Positions 25,559 through 35,950 are shown, counted from the stretch's first letter. The stretch is DNA of 64,000 nt from Clostridium sp. OF03-18AA (GCF_003478035.1 NZ_QUEP01000002.1:320334-384333), one strand, 5' to 3'. Made by a program: numbers and translations. The notes: generated by a model from the sequence alone, not told the origin.

Positions 25559-26929
25559 TTATTCTTCTTCTGGATTTGGGAATGGCTCATAGTCATCCTC
25601 AAGATCCTCATCTTCATCCTCCTTGGCACTTTCAAAATGAAAGACAGGCTGATCTTCCGGGATGACTGGTCCTACATCTATAAGACAGTTTTCGAGCATT
25701 GCACGAAGGTTTGTTTTTCGGTATAGCGTTCTTGCGCGTAGGACTTCAAAAGAATATCCACGTCCACGCAGATTATTCTCGCGAATGAGTCTGTTGGTAC
25801 ATTCCGTGTAGCCGTTGGAAATTGCAATAGGGCAATTCCAGTAGGCAAAGATCTGATCTTCAAAACGATGAACCGTAGCAGCAAGTTCACGGAACTTATC
25901 GTATATCGCATCCTTCGGAATGGATTGCTCCCATTGTTTAAATGCCTTCTTTGCATTATCCTTTGATGATGGGTTTTCATCATAAATATTAAAAAAGTCT
26001 TCTTTAAGGTCAAAGGCTGTTGCAAGAGGAGCAAGCTCAGGATTACTTCGCGCCGCTTTGATTTTAGCTGCGTCTTCAGGATCGAGGTCTTTAAGCCGTG
26101 TTTTCAAAGTATAGGCAAGTCCTTTTTTAGTTTTGATACGATCTACACGGGCCATCCCTTTCTGAATTTCACGTCTTACAGCATCGACCGCTTCATTTGC
26201 CTTCATAACAACGTGAAAATGGTCAATCGCCCATCTTGCATTCGGCATAGCATCTGATATCGATTTCTCAAATGGACGAGACATGTCAGAACATACCCAT
26301 TGCACCTTTTCTCTGTCTCTGAGACCCATGAAATATTCTGTCAGAGTTTTCTGATTGCGTCCTTGAAGAATATCGTATAATGTACGATGCTCGATATCCG
26401 TAATAACTGTGAGTTCATCAAGTTTTTTTACCTTTATTTCATCAATGCCGATGAAAGTAGGCGTTTTGAAACGAAGATTCTTGCGATTATCCTCTAAAAA
26501 ATCAACAAATACATTTTTTACTGTATTTGGGCTTAATACAAAATCAATCGCAGCATCTTCAAATGTTGTTCTCATGGAATGTTCCGTAAGAGCAAGAAGT
26601 GCACGTCTTGTCATTTTATGGTTTTCATCGACATTATAAAGCTCTGGCGTCCATATATGCTTCTTATTACCTTCATTTCGGCAACGCATACGAGGTATCT
26701 CAATATTCAGAACAACCGGACACCCCTGTAACGGAGTGTCGTTTACCTGTAATGTTCTTTTGCCGTGTTTATATAAAGGATTTCCGCATACGGGACATAC
26801 AGCAGGGATATCCCCACTGTATGTCAGAGAAATACGCTTGTAATGTTTAGCCTTATCATACACATCTTCAATGCCTTCGATATTATAATCTTTAAAGCCG
26901 AGGAGCATTAAAGCCATATTATCTGCCAT
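25559..26929 (-). CDS. ISL3-family transposase
   Basis: This is a DDE transposase of 456 residues. It has an N-terminal zinc finger (CPVC at 45-48, partner Cys near 70-83), a helix-turn-helix-like region near 120-140 (FEDAAIDFVLSPNTVKNVF), and catalytic acidic residues D163 (IGIDEI), D215 (VCSDMSRPF) and E376 (SNGYTECTNRLIR). The C-terminus is unusually acidic. The ATG at 26929 lies a few bases after the hsdR stop and uses AAGGAG from the end of hsdR, so the transposase is made together with the restriction enzyme. No stop or frameshift is visible. Confidence 0.92.
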   Translation of the reverse strand: MADNMALMLLGFKDYNIEGIEDVYDKAKHYKRISLTYSGDIPAVCPVCGNPLYKHGKRTLQVNDTPLQGCPVVLNIEIPRMRCRNEGNKKHIWTPELYNVDENHKMTRRALLALTEHSMRTTFEDAAIDFVLSPNTVKNVFVDFLEDNRKNLRFKTPTFIGIDEIKVKKLDELTVITDIEHRTLYDILQGRNQKTLTEYFMGLRDREKVQWVCSDMSRPFEKSISDAMPNARWAIDHFHVVMKANEAVDAVRREIQKGMARVDRIKTKKGLAYTLKTRLKDLDPEDAAKIKAARSNPELAPLATAFDLKEDFFNIYDENPSSKDNAKKAFKQWEQSIPKDAIYDKFRELAATVHRFEDQIFAYWNCPIAISNGYTECTNRLIRENNLRGRGYSFEVLRARTLYRKTNLRAMLENCLIDVGPVIPEDQPVFHFESAKEDEDEDLEDDYEPFPNPEEE

Positions 26930-26933
26930 CTGT

Positions 26934-29900
26934 TTACTCCTTGTTATTTGCGTACTCAGAGATCTCTTCGACATCCAAGTGTTTCTTTTTATTTACAAGA
27001 TCGTAAATCATTTCTGCAATCGGTCTGATCGCCTGTGGATCATCCAGAATCTGCGTTGCGAGCTGTCCGAGTTCATTATTCTTAAGTGACAATGCGGCCA
27101 CCTTAATGATGTTCTCCAGTCTGCCGTCTGCAATGATTGCTTCACGGCTGTTGGTAGAGTTGCGGATCTGGATACGGCTTACATCATCCGCAGATACAGA
27201 ATCAACAATCGCATTTACCGTTCTTGCTCCATCTACAGGGCTGACATCCTCACCGAATGCCTCATTCAGCTTCGCAATGACTTCCTTAAGCGTTGTACGC
27301 TTCTTTTTGGACGTTCCAGCGCCACCGCCCATTGGACGAAGAACGGCAGGATCATCCTGTTCTGACGGCGCGTGAGTCAGTTCACTGATGCGGTAATCAG
27401 ACAGTACAAGACTTGAAATATCGATCTCTTCAAGCGGTGTACCATCAAGACGCTTCAGTAAAAGCTTCGCAAATCCATAGAAAATCTCAAGGTCAGGCTC
27501 TCCAAGGTCTACAATCTGAGATATATAGGTATATGCGGAACAGTATTTCTTTAAGTCCTTCTTAAAATCAAGCAGGCTTTCCTGTTCTTTAGAAATGATT
27601 TCAATCTGTCCTTTGGCTGTTTCAAGTAAATCCTTGTTACCCGTTCTTTCTGCTTCTTCTTTATTTGCAGACCATGTAGCATAAGCATTATGATTTGCCT
27701 TGTAAGCGTTATTCCATCTTTCAGCCGGAGCAGATACTGACATGAAAAGCTTTTTCCGGTAAGCATCCTTCATGGATGCAGAGAGAGCATCAATGGACTT
27801 ATAGCGAATCACTTTATATGTATCGATCTCATTCTGAGTATAGAGATCCCGCTCATCAAGGCGTTTCTTCGTGTCATAGACGATCTCAAGCCTCTGAGCG
27901 TGTTCCATCTTTGCGCCGTGATCGTACTTTGCAAACGCTCTTTCAACGGTATCCGGGTCATTTACAAAATCGACAATAAACACATGATCCTTACCGGAGA
28001 AGGTGCGGTTCAGTCGGGAATAGGTCTGCACGATTTCGATATCATTGCAAAGAGACTTGTCAATGTACATAGCGCAGAGCTTTGGCTGATTAAAACCGGT
28101 CTGGAACTTATCACATACGATCATAATGCGGTTCTCAGGCTTATCGAATGCAACATCTACCTTCTGCCAGCCAATATTATTTGAATTCTCTTCCGTATAA
28201 TCGTAATCTCTGCGGATGGCTGCGAATGGATTCTCTTTTAAATAATCAAATTCCGTGATGGTGCTTTCGTCTTCATCCATGATTGCTGTTGCGCCGTTTA
28301 CCTTGCCAGAGAAAGCAACAAGTGGTTCTCCCGGAACCTGAAAGCGAATTGCATCTGCGACCTGTTCCCGGTCATACTCAGGATGTGCGTGTAAATACGC
28401 TTCAATCGCATACTTATAGCGGATAACCGCTGGACGTGAAGAAGCTACAATCATTGCCTTTGCCTGTCCGCCAAGCATCTTGGAAACATTCTTCATAAAA
28501 TGCTCGATGATAAATTGTGCCTTCTGCATGACGTTTGTCGGGTGCAGGGATTCCCACATGGCAATCGTACGCATCGCAGCGCGTTCATCTACAAGTTTAT
28601 CGGAAGCGAGTTCATCTTTCAGCTGATAAGCTGTTTTATAAGGCATATACCCTTTCAGGACATCCAGAATATATCCTTCTTCAATCGCCTGCCGCATCGG
28701 ATAAAGATCAAAAGACTCTGGAATCGGTCGCCCAGTCTTCTGATCAATCTTTTCGGAATCACGCCCAAACAGTGTTTTTGTTTCCGGCTTTGGTGTAGCG
28801 GTGTAAGCAAAGAAAGATACGTTTTCCGGCCATGAGCGGTCATTCTGTTCTTTCTGGAAGTATGCAAGGATCATTTCCTCATCCGTAACGCCTGCATCAG
28901 GTTCGCCGGTCTTTTTTGTCTTTTCTTTCGCTGCAAGTTTTAAAGCCGCCTTCATTTTTCCTGCAAACTGTCCGGTCTGAGAAGAGTGTGCTTCATCAAT
29001 AAGAACCGCAAAATTTGCACCGGTCAGCATATCATCTGTCGCAATCGCATCGAGTGCAAACGGGAATGTCTGAAGGGTAACAACGATAATTTCTTTACGC
29101 TGATGAAGTGCCTCGGCAAGCTGCTTATTCTTTGCTCCCTGTGAGCGCGTATCCGCATCTCCACCGATCATTTCAATAAGTCCAGGTGTCTTTTTAAGCT
29201 GCTTGATCGTTCCTTTAATGTTGGAGTCCAAGCCTACACGGTCCGTAACGACAATAACAGATGAGAATACCTTATCCCCATCCGGTTTCCGAAGATTGAT
29301 CAACTCGTGTGCGGTCCATGAGATTGTTTCCGTCTTGCCGGAACCTGCGGAATGTTCAATCAGATACCGCCGTCCGACACCGTGGTTCTTTACATCATTT
29401 AAGCATTTCGTTACACAGCTCCACTGATGGAAACGTGGGAATAACTGTGTGCGGACTTCCTTTAAGCGTCCTGTAGCATCCTCTTTCTTAGAAACATTCT
29501 CAAAAATAAAATCATGGAAGATACGAAGCCAGTTTTCCTTCTGACAGATTTCGTTCCAGAAATATCCGGTTGGATAATCAGTATCGCCTTCCTGCATTGG
29601 ATCGTTACCGGCATGTCCATCCGATGTGCCCTTATTGAACGGAAGGAAACGCGGAACCTCCGGCTCAAGATTCGTACACATCCAGATTTCTGACTCTGAA
29701 ATAGCGAAATGCACCACGGCACCACGCTTATACATGAGAAGAGGATTCTTTCTCCTGGTTCCCGGCTCGATTGGCTTTCTCTGAGTCTGATATTCTTCGA
29801 TAGCGTCATAAACCGTCTGCGTAAGTTCTGTCTTTACTTCTGCTGTTGCAACCGGAATACCATTGATAAAGAACACTAAATCAAGCGACTTGTTGCCAGC

Positions 29901-30311
29901 CGTCTGATAATGGACCTGATGCATGACACGAAGGATATTGGCGTCATACTTTTCCTTGATATTCGGGATACGTACATCATCCGGGTAATGACCGGAGCAC
30001 TCAATCGTCTGATATCCGGCCATAAAGAATCCATTTCGAAGCGTCTGTACTGTACCATCCACTTCAAGACTATGTACGAGATTCTTTTCGAGGTTTGACT
30101 TCCAACTGCCACCAAGGTCTTTCTTCATCTTTTCGATCTTCTGCGGAGCAGTAGCCATGATATAGCTGATAAAATCATCCATATAAAGCGCAGTATCTGC
30201 GTCAAAGCCGTTATCATTTTCGCTGATTTGCCATCCGCTGTCCGACAGCTCATTCAGCTTCCGGCTTATATAATGTTCAAAGTTTGTTTCAAGTCTAAGA
30301 TCATCAGGCAT
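26934..30311 (-). CDS. hsdR: Type I restriction enzyme R subunit
   Basis: This is the motor and nuclease subunit of a type I system (1125 residues). The N-terminal PD-(D/E)xK nuclease has D144 in LDLVFF and E158-x-K160 in TAEVK. The superfamily 2 helicase core follows, with Walker A HSAGSGKT (320-327), the DEAH box in VLIDEAHSSQ, and later motifs (FFAYTATPK, VCDKFQTGFNQP, QTYSRLNRT). The C-terminal helical part should bind the HsdM2S core. It is uninterrupted, so restriction is probably active. It lies 14 bases after the GHKL gene. Confidence 0.97.
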   Translation of the reverse strand: MPDDLRLETNFEHYISRKLNELSDSGWQISENDNGFDADTALYMDDFISYIMATAPQKIEKMKKDLGGSWKSNLEKNLVHSLEVDGTVQTLRNGFFMAGYQTIECSGHYPDDVRIPNIKEKYDANILRVMHQVHYQTAGNKSLDLVFFINGIPVATAEVKTELTQTVYDAIEEYQTQRKPIEPGTRRKNPLLMYKRGAVVHFAISESEIWMCTNLEPEVPRFLPFNKGTSDGHAGNDPMQEGDTDYPTGYFWNEICQKENWLRIFHDFIFENVSKKEDATGRLKEVRTQLFPRFHQWSCVTKCLNDVKNHGVGRRYLIEHSAGSGKTETISWTAHELINLRKPDGDKVFSSVIVVTDRVGLDSNIKGTIKQLKKTPGLIEMIGGDADTRSQGAKNKQLAEALHQRKEIIVVTLQTFPFALDAIATDDMLTGANFAVLIDEAHSSQTGQFAGKMKAALKLAAKEKTKKTGEPDAGVTDEEMILAYFQKEQNDRSWPENVSFFAYTATPKPETKTLFGRDSEKIDQKTGRPIPESFDLYPMRQAIEEGYILDVLKGYMPYKTAYQLKDELASDKLVDERAAMRTIAMWESLHPTNVMQKAQFIIEHFMKNVSKMLGGQAKAMIVASSRPAVIRYKYAIEAYLHAHPEYDREQVADAIRFQVPGEPLVAFSGKVNGATAIMDEDESTITEFDYLKENPFAAIRRDYDYTEENSNNIGWQKVDVAFDKPENRIMIVCDKFQTGFNQPKLCAMYIDKSLCNDIEIVQTYSRLNRTFSGKDHVFIVDFVNDPDTVERAFAKYDHGAKMEHAQRLEIVYDTKKRLDERDLYTQNEIDTYKVIRYKSIDALSASMKDAYRKKLFMSVSAPAERWNNAYKANHNAYATWSANKEEAERTGNKDLLETAKGQIEIISKEQESLLDFKKDLKKYCSAYTYISQIVDLGEPDLEIFYGFAKLLLKRLDGTPLEEIDISSLVLSDYRISELTHAPSEQDDPAVLRPMGGGAGTSKKKRTTLKEVIAKLNEAFGEDVSPVDGARTVNAIVDSVSADDVSRIQIRNSTNSREAIIADGRLENIIKVAALSLKNNELGQLATQILDDPQAIRPIAEMIYDLVNKKKHLDVEEISEYANNKE

Positions 30312-30325
30312 TTTTCTTACCCTCC

Positions 30326-31699
30326 TTATCTGAGATAATAGGCAGCCTGTCTGCCAAGGTTTTCTGTAAGTGCTGCTTCAAATGCTCTTGATACATCACC
30401 GCATCTGCTTGCGGCATGTGTGCATTCATGAATCAATGTTCCGGCAAAGCTCTCAATAGACTGGAGCTGCGACCGTCGAATCCAGATGGTGCGTGTTTTG
30501 GCATCCCATAAACCTAATGTAATGGTTTTCTTTTCATCTGTGTATAATTCTTCTGATATTTTTACACTTGCAATCACACCCGGAAGCCCATTCATAAATG
30601 CTAAAATTTCAGGCATCATGTTGTAAACTTCCTGTTCCGCCGGTGTGAGATCGGAGATATTTAAGGCATCACCGGAGAAAGCGTTATTTTTACTCTGATT
30701 ATATTTCTCCAGTGTCATAACTGTACGGATCGATTTCGCCTTTTCTTTCAGCTTATCTGGAATAATAAAAATCTGATATCCTTCATCCTGTGCATCCGAT
30801 ACTTCGGCACGGCGTTTGACCGCCTCATCACCTGTAATAAACAGGAGCTTGTCATTTTTACGGGAAAGCTGTTCAAGGACGTAAAGCTGCACATCGATCC
30901 AGTTCATTTCATCATGTCCGCTGCCTTTCGTGACCTGTTCAAGATCATGCACATAGGCTCTGAGAATAACTTCATCTTCAACGCTTTTTACGATGTTTTT
31001 GATAGAGTCCGTGTAAGCTGCACGTCCAACATTATCACGTTCACGGTTGAGGGCTTTCCGAAGTTTATTTGGAAGATTCGTGATGTTGTAAGAGAAGAGA
31101 AAATTGCTTTCTTCCGCTACCTTCACGCCATGAATGTAGATGCCTGCATTTGCATGAATCGGCTTTTCAAGAACCGCACCAAAACCCGTATCTTCCAGTA
31201 TGGTTTCATGCGAAAAGCAGAGAAAAAGGTTCTTTGCCTTTTCGATATCCTTATCTGTACAGCCATCAAGTGAAACATCCGTTCCGACCATGTTTAGATC
31301 ATCTGGATCTGCAATTTCAGCGTGAAGCGTCATAACATCATCAAATCCAGCCTTTTTCATCTGCTTCAGCGTGATCACTCCATAACAGGAACGGATTGTC
31401 ACATGAATCCCGTTACGATAGAACACGGCAAGAGAGTCTTTTAAGCCAACACCAAACTTTCCAATAAGTCCTTCAGCAGAGAGTTTTTCGTCATTCTCAT
31501 TCTGTGTAAGATGATGGTAGTTGAGGCCCCTTCCATAATCCGTGATATGCCAGATGCCGTTTTCTTTATGGATACTGATGTCTTGGGTTCTGGTCAGTTT
31601 CTGTTCATCCAGAGCATTTGCAATGATCTCACGGACGGCATGGTAGACTTCCCAGTTTTCCAGTATCTTTTCTATGTTGAGGTCAAATTCTTTTACCAT
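30326..31699 (-). CDS. GHKL (Hsp90-like) ATPase protein with C-terminal HExxH motif
   Basis: The 457-residue protein has an N-terminal GHKL ATP-binding fold. The N-box helix is REIIANALDE (23-32), the G1 box DYGRGL (54-59), and a G2-type lid GLIGKFGVGLKDSL (77-90). The centre is of mixed fold with no match I recognise. Near the C-terminus HECTH (424-428), followed by FEAALTENLG, forms a zinc metallopeptidase-like site. The gene sits between hsdS and hsdR in the same operon and overlaps its upstream neighbour. ATG 31699 is used because AAAGGGG lies nine bases before it. Its role in restriction is unknown; it might regulate or protect. Confidence 0.8.
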   Translation of the reverse strand: MVKEFDLNIEKILENWEVYHAVREIIANALDEQKLTRTQDISIHKENGIWHITDYGRGLNYHHLTQNENDEKLSAEGLIGKFGVGLKDSLAVFYRNGIHVTIRSCYGVITLKQMKKAGFDDVMTLHAEIADPDDLNMVGTDVSLDGCTDKDIEKAKNLFLCFSHETILEDTGFGAVLEKPIHANAGIYIHGVKVAEESNFLFSYNITNLPNKLRKALNRERDNVGRAAYTDSIKNIVKSVEDEVILRAYVHDLEQVTKGSGHDEMNWIDVQLYVLEQLSRKNDKLLFITGDEAVKRRAEVSDAQDEGYQIFIIPDKLKEKAKSIRTVMTLEKYNQSKNNAFSGDALNISDLTPAEQEVYNMMPEILAFMNGLPGVIASVKISEELYTDEKKTITLGLWDAKTRTIWIRRSQLQSIESFAGTLIHECTHAASRCGDVSRAFEAALTENLGRQAAYYLR

Positions 31700-32597
31700 T
31701 CGAATCATCCCCTTTGTTACAATATGGACCATAAATTGCGATACTGTGTAATGCTGTTAAGAAGGCATCTTCCATATATCGGATACCGTTGTAATCATAT
31801 ACATACCCTGCGTTTTCATAAATTTCTTGATTCTTGTTTAAATAGCAAGGTACGTATTCAGCAATAATGCAGCACAGATAGCAAATTAGAATTTCATCCG
31901 CTTCAACAGGAATACCTAAACTTGTTGGCTCATTAGCAAGCCTTGAAATTGGCTGTTTATCTGCTTCATACGCTAACAAGTTTGTGATATGTGTTTCATA
32001 ATCCATATCTTTATTATTTAATGATTTTGACATCTTCCCAAGGGGAGAATTTAATCGCTTTCTCTGTTCTTCATCTATTGCACACCGGACATTAGGTACA
32101 TCTTTTTCTCCATGATGCAATAAAGCCCGTTCCAAATATTTCCCGCCATCATAAAACAGACTTTTATCATTTGGACAATACTCTTTAATTTCTTTTTGCA
32201 ATTTATCAAGGCATTCCGAAAAATAGTGATTACCTTTATTGCAAGGAATATCAATATCACAGCGAGTGAGAATAGATTTCTGCACATCCTCCGGCAAACC
32301 ACAAAACTCTCTGTAAATCTCACGTCTATACGGATACACAGGGTTATACTGATAAGCAGCTATGCAAAGTGGTAAAAGACGAATTTCGGCTTCGTTACCA
32401 CCCACACTGTATTTCTGAATGAAGCGGGTTGTTTCTGCATATATCTCATCGTTATGCCGTTTTTCGTCACGTTCATCCTGTCGTTTTTCAAATGCCTCCA
32501 TACGATTACTCTGTTTTATTTGACAGCCTCCGATGATAACGGCAACAAGCAAGCTGATAACGGCAATAACTAAGCCCACCACTGTAGCAACATCCAT
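31683..32597 (-). CDS. Membrane-anchored protein of unknown function in hsd operon
   Basis: The 304-residue protein starts with a single transmembrane helix (about residues 5-24, VVGLVIAVISLLVAVIIGGC). A short charged coiled coil (about 28-50) and a soluble domain of about 250 residues follow, with many Cys and Tyr and no motif I recognise. The helix followed by K and R predicts a cytoplasmic C-terminal domain. It begins one base after the hsdS stop and overlaps the GHKL gene, so it is part of the cargo operon rather than a later insertion. Base use is more A/T-rich than in hsdM/hsdR. Confidence 0.7.
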   Translation of the reverse strand: MDVATVVGLVIAVISLLVAVIIGGCQIKQSNRMEAFEKRQDERDEKRHNDEIYAETTRFIQKYSVGGNEAEIRLLPLCIAAYQYNPVYPYRREIYREFCGLPEDVQKSILTRCDIDIPCNKGNHYFSECLDKLQKEIKEYCPNDKSLFYDGGKYLERALLHHGEKDVPNVRCAIDEEQRKRLNSPLGKMSKSLNNKDMDYETHITNLLAYEADKQPISRLANEPTSLGIPVEADEILICYLCCIIAEYVPCYLNKNQEIYENAGYVYDYNGIRYMEDAFLTALHSIAIYGPYCNKGDDSNGKRI

Positions 32598-33896
32598 TTA
32601 TATCACCTCATTTCTACAATCAATCTTTCCTGTTACTGCATAGTAAATGAGAGATTTCTTATATTCTTCCCATTTGGCTATTGCCATTTGTTTTTTTTGA
32701 ATCAAAACCATTATGGCATTTACCTTCGATTCAAGATAATTCGCTATCTGCTTTTGCTCAGTTAATGGAATAACAAATAAAGGTATCTGTATAAAATGTG
32801 AGTACCTCATAGCTTGCCCATCACGAACAAAATTCGAGGTGCTCTGCAATGCGTTAATATACTTGCTCGATTTAAAAAACCAACGATAAAATGGTGGATA
32901 TACATACTTTGTATTTGGAATAAGCATTACATAAGCTGAGCTAATGCAGCCTCGTTTTTCACTATATTCAAGTCCACCTTGAAAGCTTCTCATACTAATG
33001 ACAAAATCGTTAGGTTCTACATGCTTCAAAATACTAAAATCACGTATAACTGCAACAACCCTTGAACCAGTTGCTTTTGTGTACTCATCTTGATAAATAA
33101 TCCCATGCTCTTGACTTGCTGTCAGTTGTTTATCACCTGGCAAGATTCTTTCTGTTCGTTGCGAAAAAAGAGCTTTGGGGTTAACAACGCTCCAGTGCTC
33201 CGGGATCTGCGGGCACCATTCCACACCAGAATCCTTCATCTTCGCATTCGGGTCAATTCCCTTGGTAACTGCCTTTGTAATGACTGCTTTCTTGTATTCT
33301 TCCAGTTTTTCAATCGATTTCTTCGTCTTTTCGATGGCGGTGTCGATAGCAGTGCATTTGCGGTCGAGGAAGTGGACGATTTGCTGCTGCTCGGTAGGGG
33401 ATGGACATAAATACGTTTGTTCTCGTACTTTATCTTGACTTATATTTGGTTGTCCTCCTCCTACAGATTTACGTATAAAATCAGTTTTGCAAACTTCCAA
33501 CCAATATTTTAAATAGTCAATATTATTATTATCATTTGGTTTAATTATACAACACGCTTGATTGGTGCATGCGTCTATCGAAGCTATAGATACATTGCCA
33601 ACCGAAGCACCATACATTGCTATCACAATGTATGGTTTATGATAAATTTTCAGTGCAGAGCACCTTTGAATTGCTTGTTCTGTGACTGTTTTTGATGTTT
33701 TTGTTATTATTGGTGTATTATATAAATCTCCACTCTGTATCCACGCAATATTTCCATCATAAAAATTTGAGTTATCACTATTTGGCGTTGTTCCGCTTCC
33801 CATTTGGACAACTGCATGTTTTATTCTCTTGACGTCCCAATCTTCCGGTATCTCCCCGATCCATTCCACACCAGAGTCTTTCATTTCCCTGCTCAT
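32598..33896 (-). CDS. hsdS: Type I restriction specificity subunit
   Basis: This subunit determines the bipartite DNA target. Its 432 residues contain two target-recognition domains (about 10-165 and 225-385). A conserved helix follows each one: CTAIDTAIEKTKKSIEKLEEYKKAVITKAVTKGID at about 180-215, and MAIAKWEEYKKSLIYYAVTGKID near the end. Both domains begin with the same MKDSGVEW...IPEDW/IPEHW signature. The gene overlaps hsdM by four bases (ATGA). The recognition domains are markedly A/T-richer than hsdM, as is usual for hsdS. Confidence 0.96.
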   Translation of the reverse strand: MSREMKDSGVEWIGEIPEDWDVKRIKHAVVQMGSGTTPNSDNSNFYDGNIAWIQSGDLYNTPIITKTSKTVTEQAIQRCSALKIYHKPYIVIAMYGASVGNVSIASIDACTNQACCIIKPNDNNNIDYLKYWLEVCKTDFIRKSVGGGQPNISQDKVREQTYLCPSPTEQQQIVHFLDRKCTAIDTAIEKTKKSIEKLEEYKKAVITKAVTKGIDPNAKMKDSGVEWCPQIPEHWSVVNPKALFSQRTERILPGDKQLTASQEHGIIYQDEYTKATGSRVVAVIRDFSILKHVEPNDFVISMRSFQGGLEYSEKRGCISSAYVMLIPNTKYVYPPFYRWFFKSSKYINALQSTSNFVRDGQAMRYSHFIQIPLFVIPLTEQKQIANYLESKVNAIMVLIQKKQMAIAKWEEYKKSLIYYAVTGKIDCRNEVI

Positions 33897-35950
33897 GCAA
33901 ACACCCCTTTCAGAGCTTCTTCGATTTCCGGCTCCAATGCCTTAATTTCTGCCATGATATCCTCCGGCTTACGTGGAGCTTCATAATGGTAGAAATACTT
34001 ATCAAAGGAAATCTGTGTTCCAACAATACCTACCTGCTGATCGCCCATGATTCCGGTATCAACCACGGATTCATCCACCCACGCATCCGGTACATACGGA
34101 TATACTTCCTTTTCCATGTACTCGTTGATGTTTTGTGTATACGGAACCTTCTCGGTATCTTTTAAGTCTGTATCTGCCACTGGCTTTCCGTTTTTATCGT
34201 AAACGATATCTTCATCCGATTCCGTCTTTACGCCAAACACTTTGATAAATGCATCCTGAAGCTGCTTGTTTGTAACTTCCGGTTTTTCAAGCTTATCTCT
34301 AAAATCAGAAGAGTGACTGATAAACCAGTTATACTTTACGGTTTGCCCGTCATAAGCTGCTACGGCACGTTTCAAAGAGTCCTTATTACCATCAGAGAGC
34401 TTCTGCATAGCTTTGATGGTGAATAAATCAGCCCACTTATCAAGATCAAAGGTAATGACCTGCTTTAATGGACGCTGAACCGTAACAGCGCGGTACATAA
34501 ATTCCTCGACCGGAAGCAGCACGGATTTACCATGGTCATGTCCGTCGATATATGTCTGGATGATCCACTTCATTTTATCTTCCGGGACATCCTTACGCTT
34601 GTTACCAAGAGACTTTCTGCGAAGCTCTCCGCAATCAGAAGAATCGATAAGCTGGATCATGCCCTTACGTGCTTCATCTTTCTTTGTATTTAAGATCCAT
34701 AAATAGGTATTGATGCCCGTTCGGAAAAAAATGTCAGTCGGGAGCTTTACTACGCAATCAACAATATCCTTCTGGAAAAGCCATCTTCTGATATCAGATG
34801 GACCGGAACCTGCATCACCATTAAAGAGAGGAGAAGCGGATAACACGATTCCACCCTTGCTGCCGCCTTCCTCAGCCGTTTTCATATGCGCGACCATATT
34901 CTGAATAAACAGCATGGAGCCATCACTGATGGAAGGAAGTCCGGCACCGAATCTTCCTGCAAATCCATGTGCGGCTTCAGATCTTACTTCGTCAGCTTCC
35001 TTTTCCCACTTTTTACCGTAGGGCGGATTACTTACACAGTAGTCAAACTTCTTGTCTGGGAACTTATCATCGGAAAGAGTGTCCCCGTTTTCGATATGTG
35101 CGGATAAATCCTTCGTCTGATCATAAACGTCCTTCTGCGCATCTGAGACATTACGAATAAGGAGATTTGCCTTACCCATCGCCCATGTTACACCGGAAAG
35201 TTCCTCGCCATACGGAACGATTACCGCTGGGGCCTTCATCTCTTTATTTTCATGCCACTCGTTAAGAAGATCGAGCGCATCCGTAATAAATCCTCCGGTT
35301 CCGCAAGTCTGGTCATACAGTGTACGGACAATACCTGTATCAGAACTCATCAGCTCATCATCGTTTGCAAAGATCATGCCTACACAAAGACGGACCACAT
35401 CCTTCGGAGTCATAAAGTCCTCGGCATCCTCCGCGATCTCATCACCGTATCTCTGAATGAGATGCTCGTAGATATCGGACATATCACGGTCAGAAACCGT
35501 AGCTGAATCGAACGGGAGGGCAGAAAACTTCTGACAGACGGAATAAAGCATGCCGTGATCCTGAAGCTTCTTACAGGTGCTTTCCATATCGAACTTCAGC
35601 ATGATATTACGGGCATTTGGTGAAAAACCATTGATATAGGAATCGAGAGCTGCATATGTATCACCAGCACCAAGATTGTTCAGTCTGAACGGGGTAACAT
35701 TATAAAATGCCTTGCCGGAATACTGGCAATAGTTATCGGATTCACGTCCCCAGTCCTTTTCGTGTTCCTTCACTGCATCACATACAGCAGCTCGTGTTGG
35801 TTCAAGAGCGCATTCCAGTCTGCGAAGAAGTGCAAACGGAAGTACCACCTTGTTGTAATCTGCACGGGAAATCACATCCCTTACATAATCCGCAATGTTC
35901 CATATTTCGTTGACGTAATCAAGATTCGTTTTTTTCTGTGCTTCAGCCAT
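33893..35950 (-). CDS. hsdM: Type I N6-adenine methyltransferase subunit
   Basis: This subunit methylates adenine in the HsdS target and, with HsdS, forms the modification enzyme. The 685 residues include an N-terminal helical domain (about 1-165), the AdoMet-binding motif DQTCGTGG (213-220) and the catalytic NPPY (308-311). The long C-terminal part (about 500-685) exceeds that of EcoKI-type HsdM and resembles the larger subunits of Firmicutes. It is the first gene of the operon, with AAAGGAG before the ATG and a good promoter upstream. Confidence 0.97.
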   Translation of the reverse strand: MAEAQKKTNLDYVNEIWNIADYVRDVISRADYNKVVLPFALLRRLECALEPTRAAVCDAVKEHEKDWGRESDNYCQYSGKAFYNVTPFRLNNLGAGDTYAALDSYINGFSPNARNIMLKFDMESTCKKLQDHGMLYSVCQKFSALPFDSATVSDRDMSDIYEHLIQRYGDEIAEDAEDFMTPKDVVRLCVGMIFANDDELMSSDTGIVRTLYDQTCGTGGFITDALDLLNEWHENKEMKAPAVIVPYGEELSGVTWAMGKANLLIRNVSDAQKDVYDQTKDLSAHIENGDTLSDDKFPDKKFDYCVSNPPYGKKWEKEADEVRSEAAHGFAGRFGAGLPSISDGSMLFIQNMVAHMKTAEEGGSKGGIVLSASPLFNGDAGSGPSDIRRWLFQKDIVDCVVKLPTDIFFRTGINTYLWILNTKKDEARKGMIQLIDSSDCGELRRKSLGNKRKDVPEDKMKWIIQTYIDGHDHGKSVLLPVEEFMYRAVTVQRPLKQVITFDLDKWADLFTIKAMQKLSDGNKDSLKRAVAAYDGQTVKYNWFISHSSDFRDKLEKPEVTNKQLQDAFIKVFGVKTESDEDIVYDKNGKPVADTDLKDTEKVPYTQNINEYMEKEVYPYVPDAWVDESVVDTGIMGDQQVGIVGTQISFDKYFYHYEAPRKPEDIMAEIKALEPEIEEALKGVFA

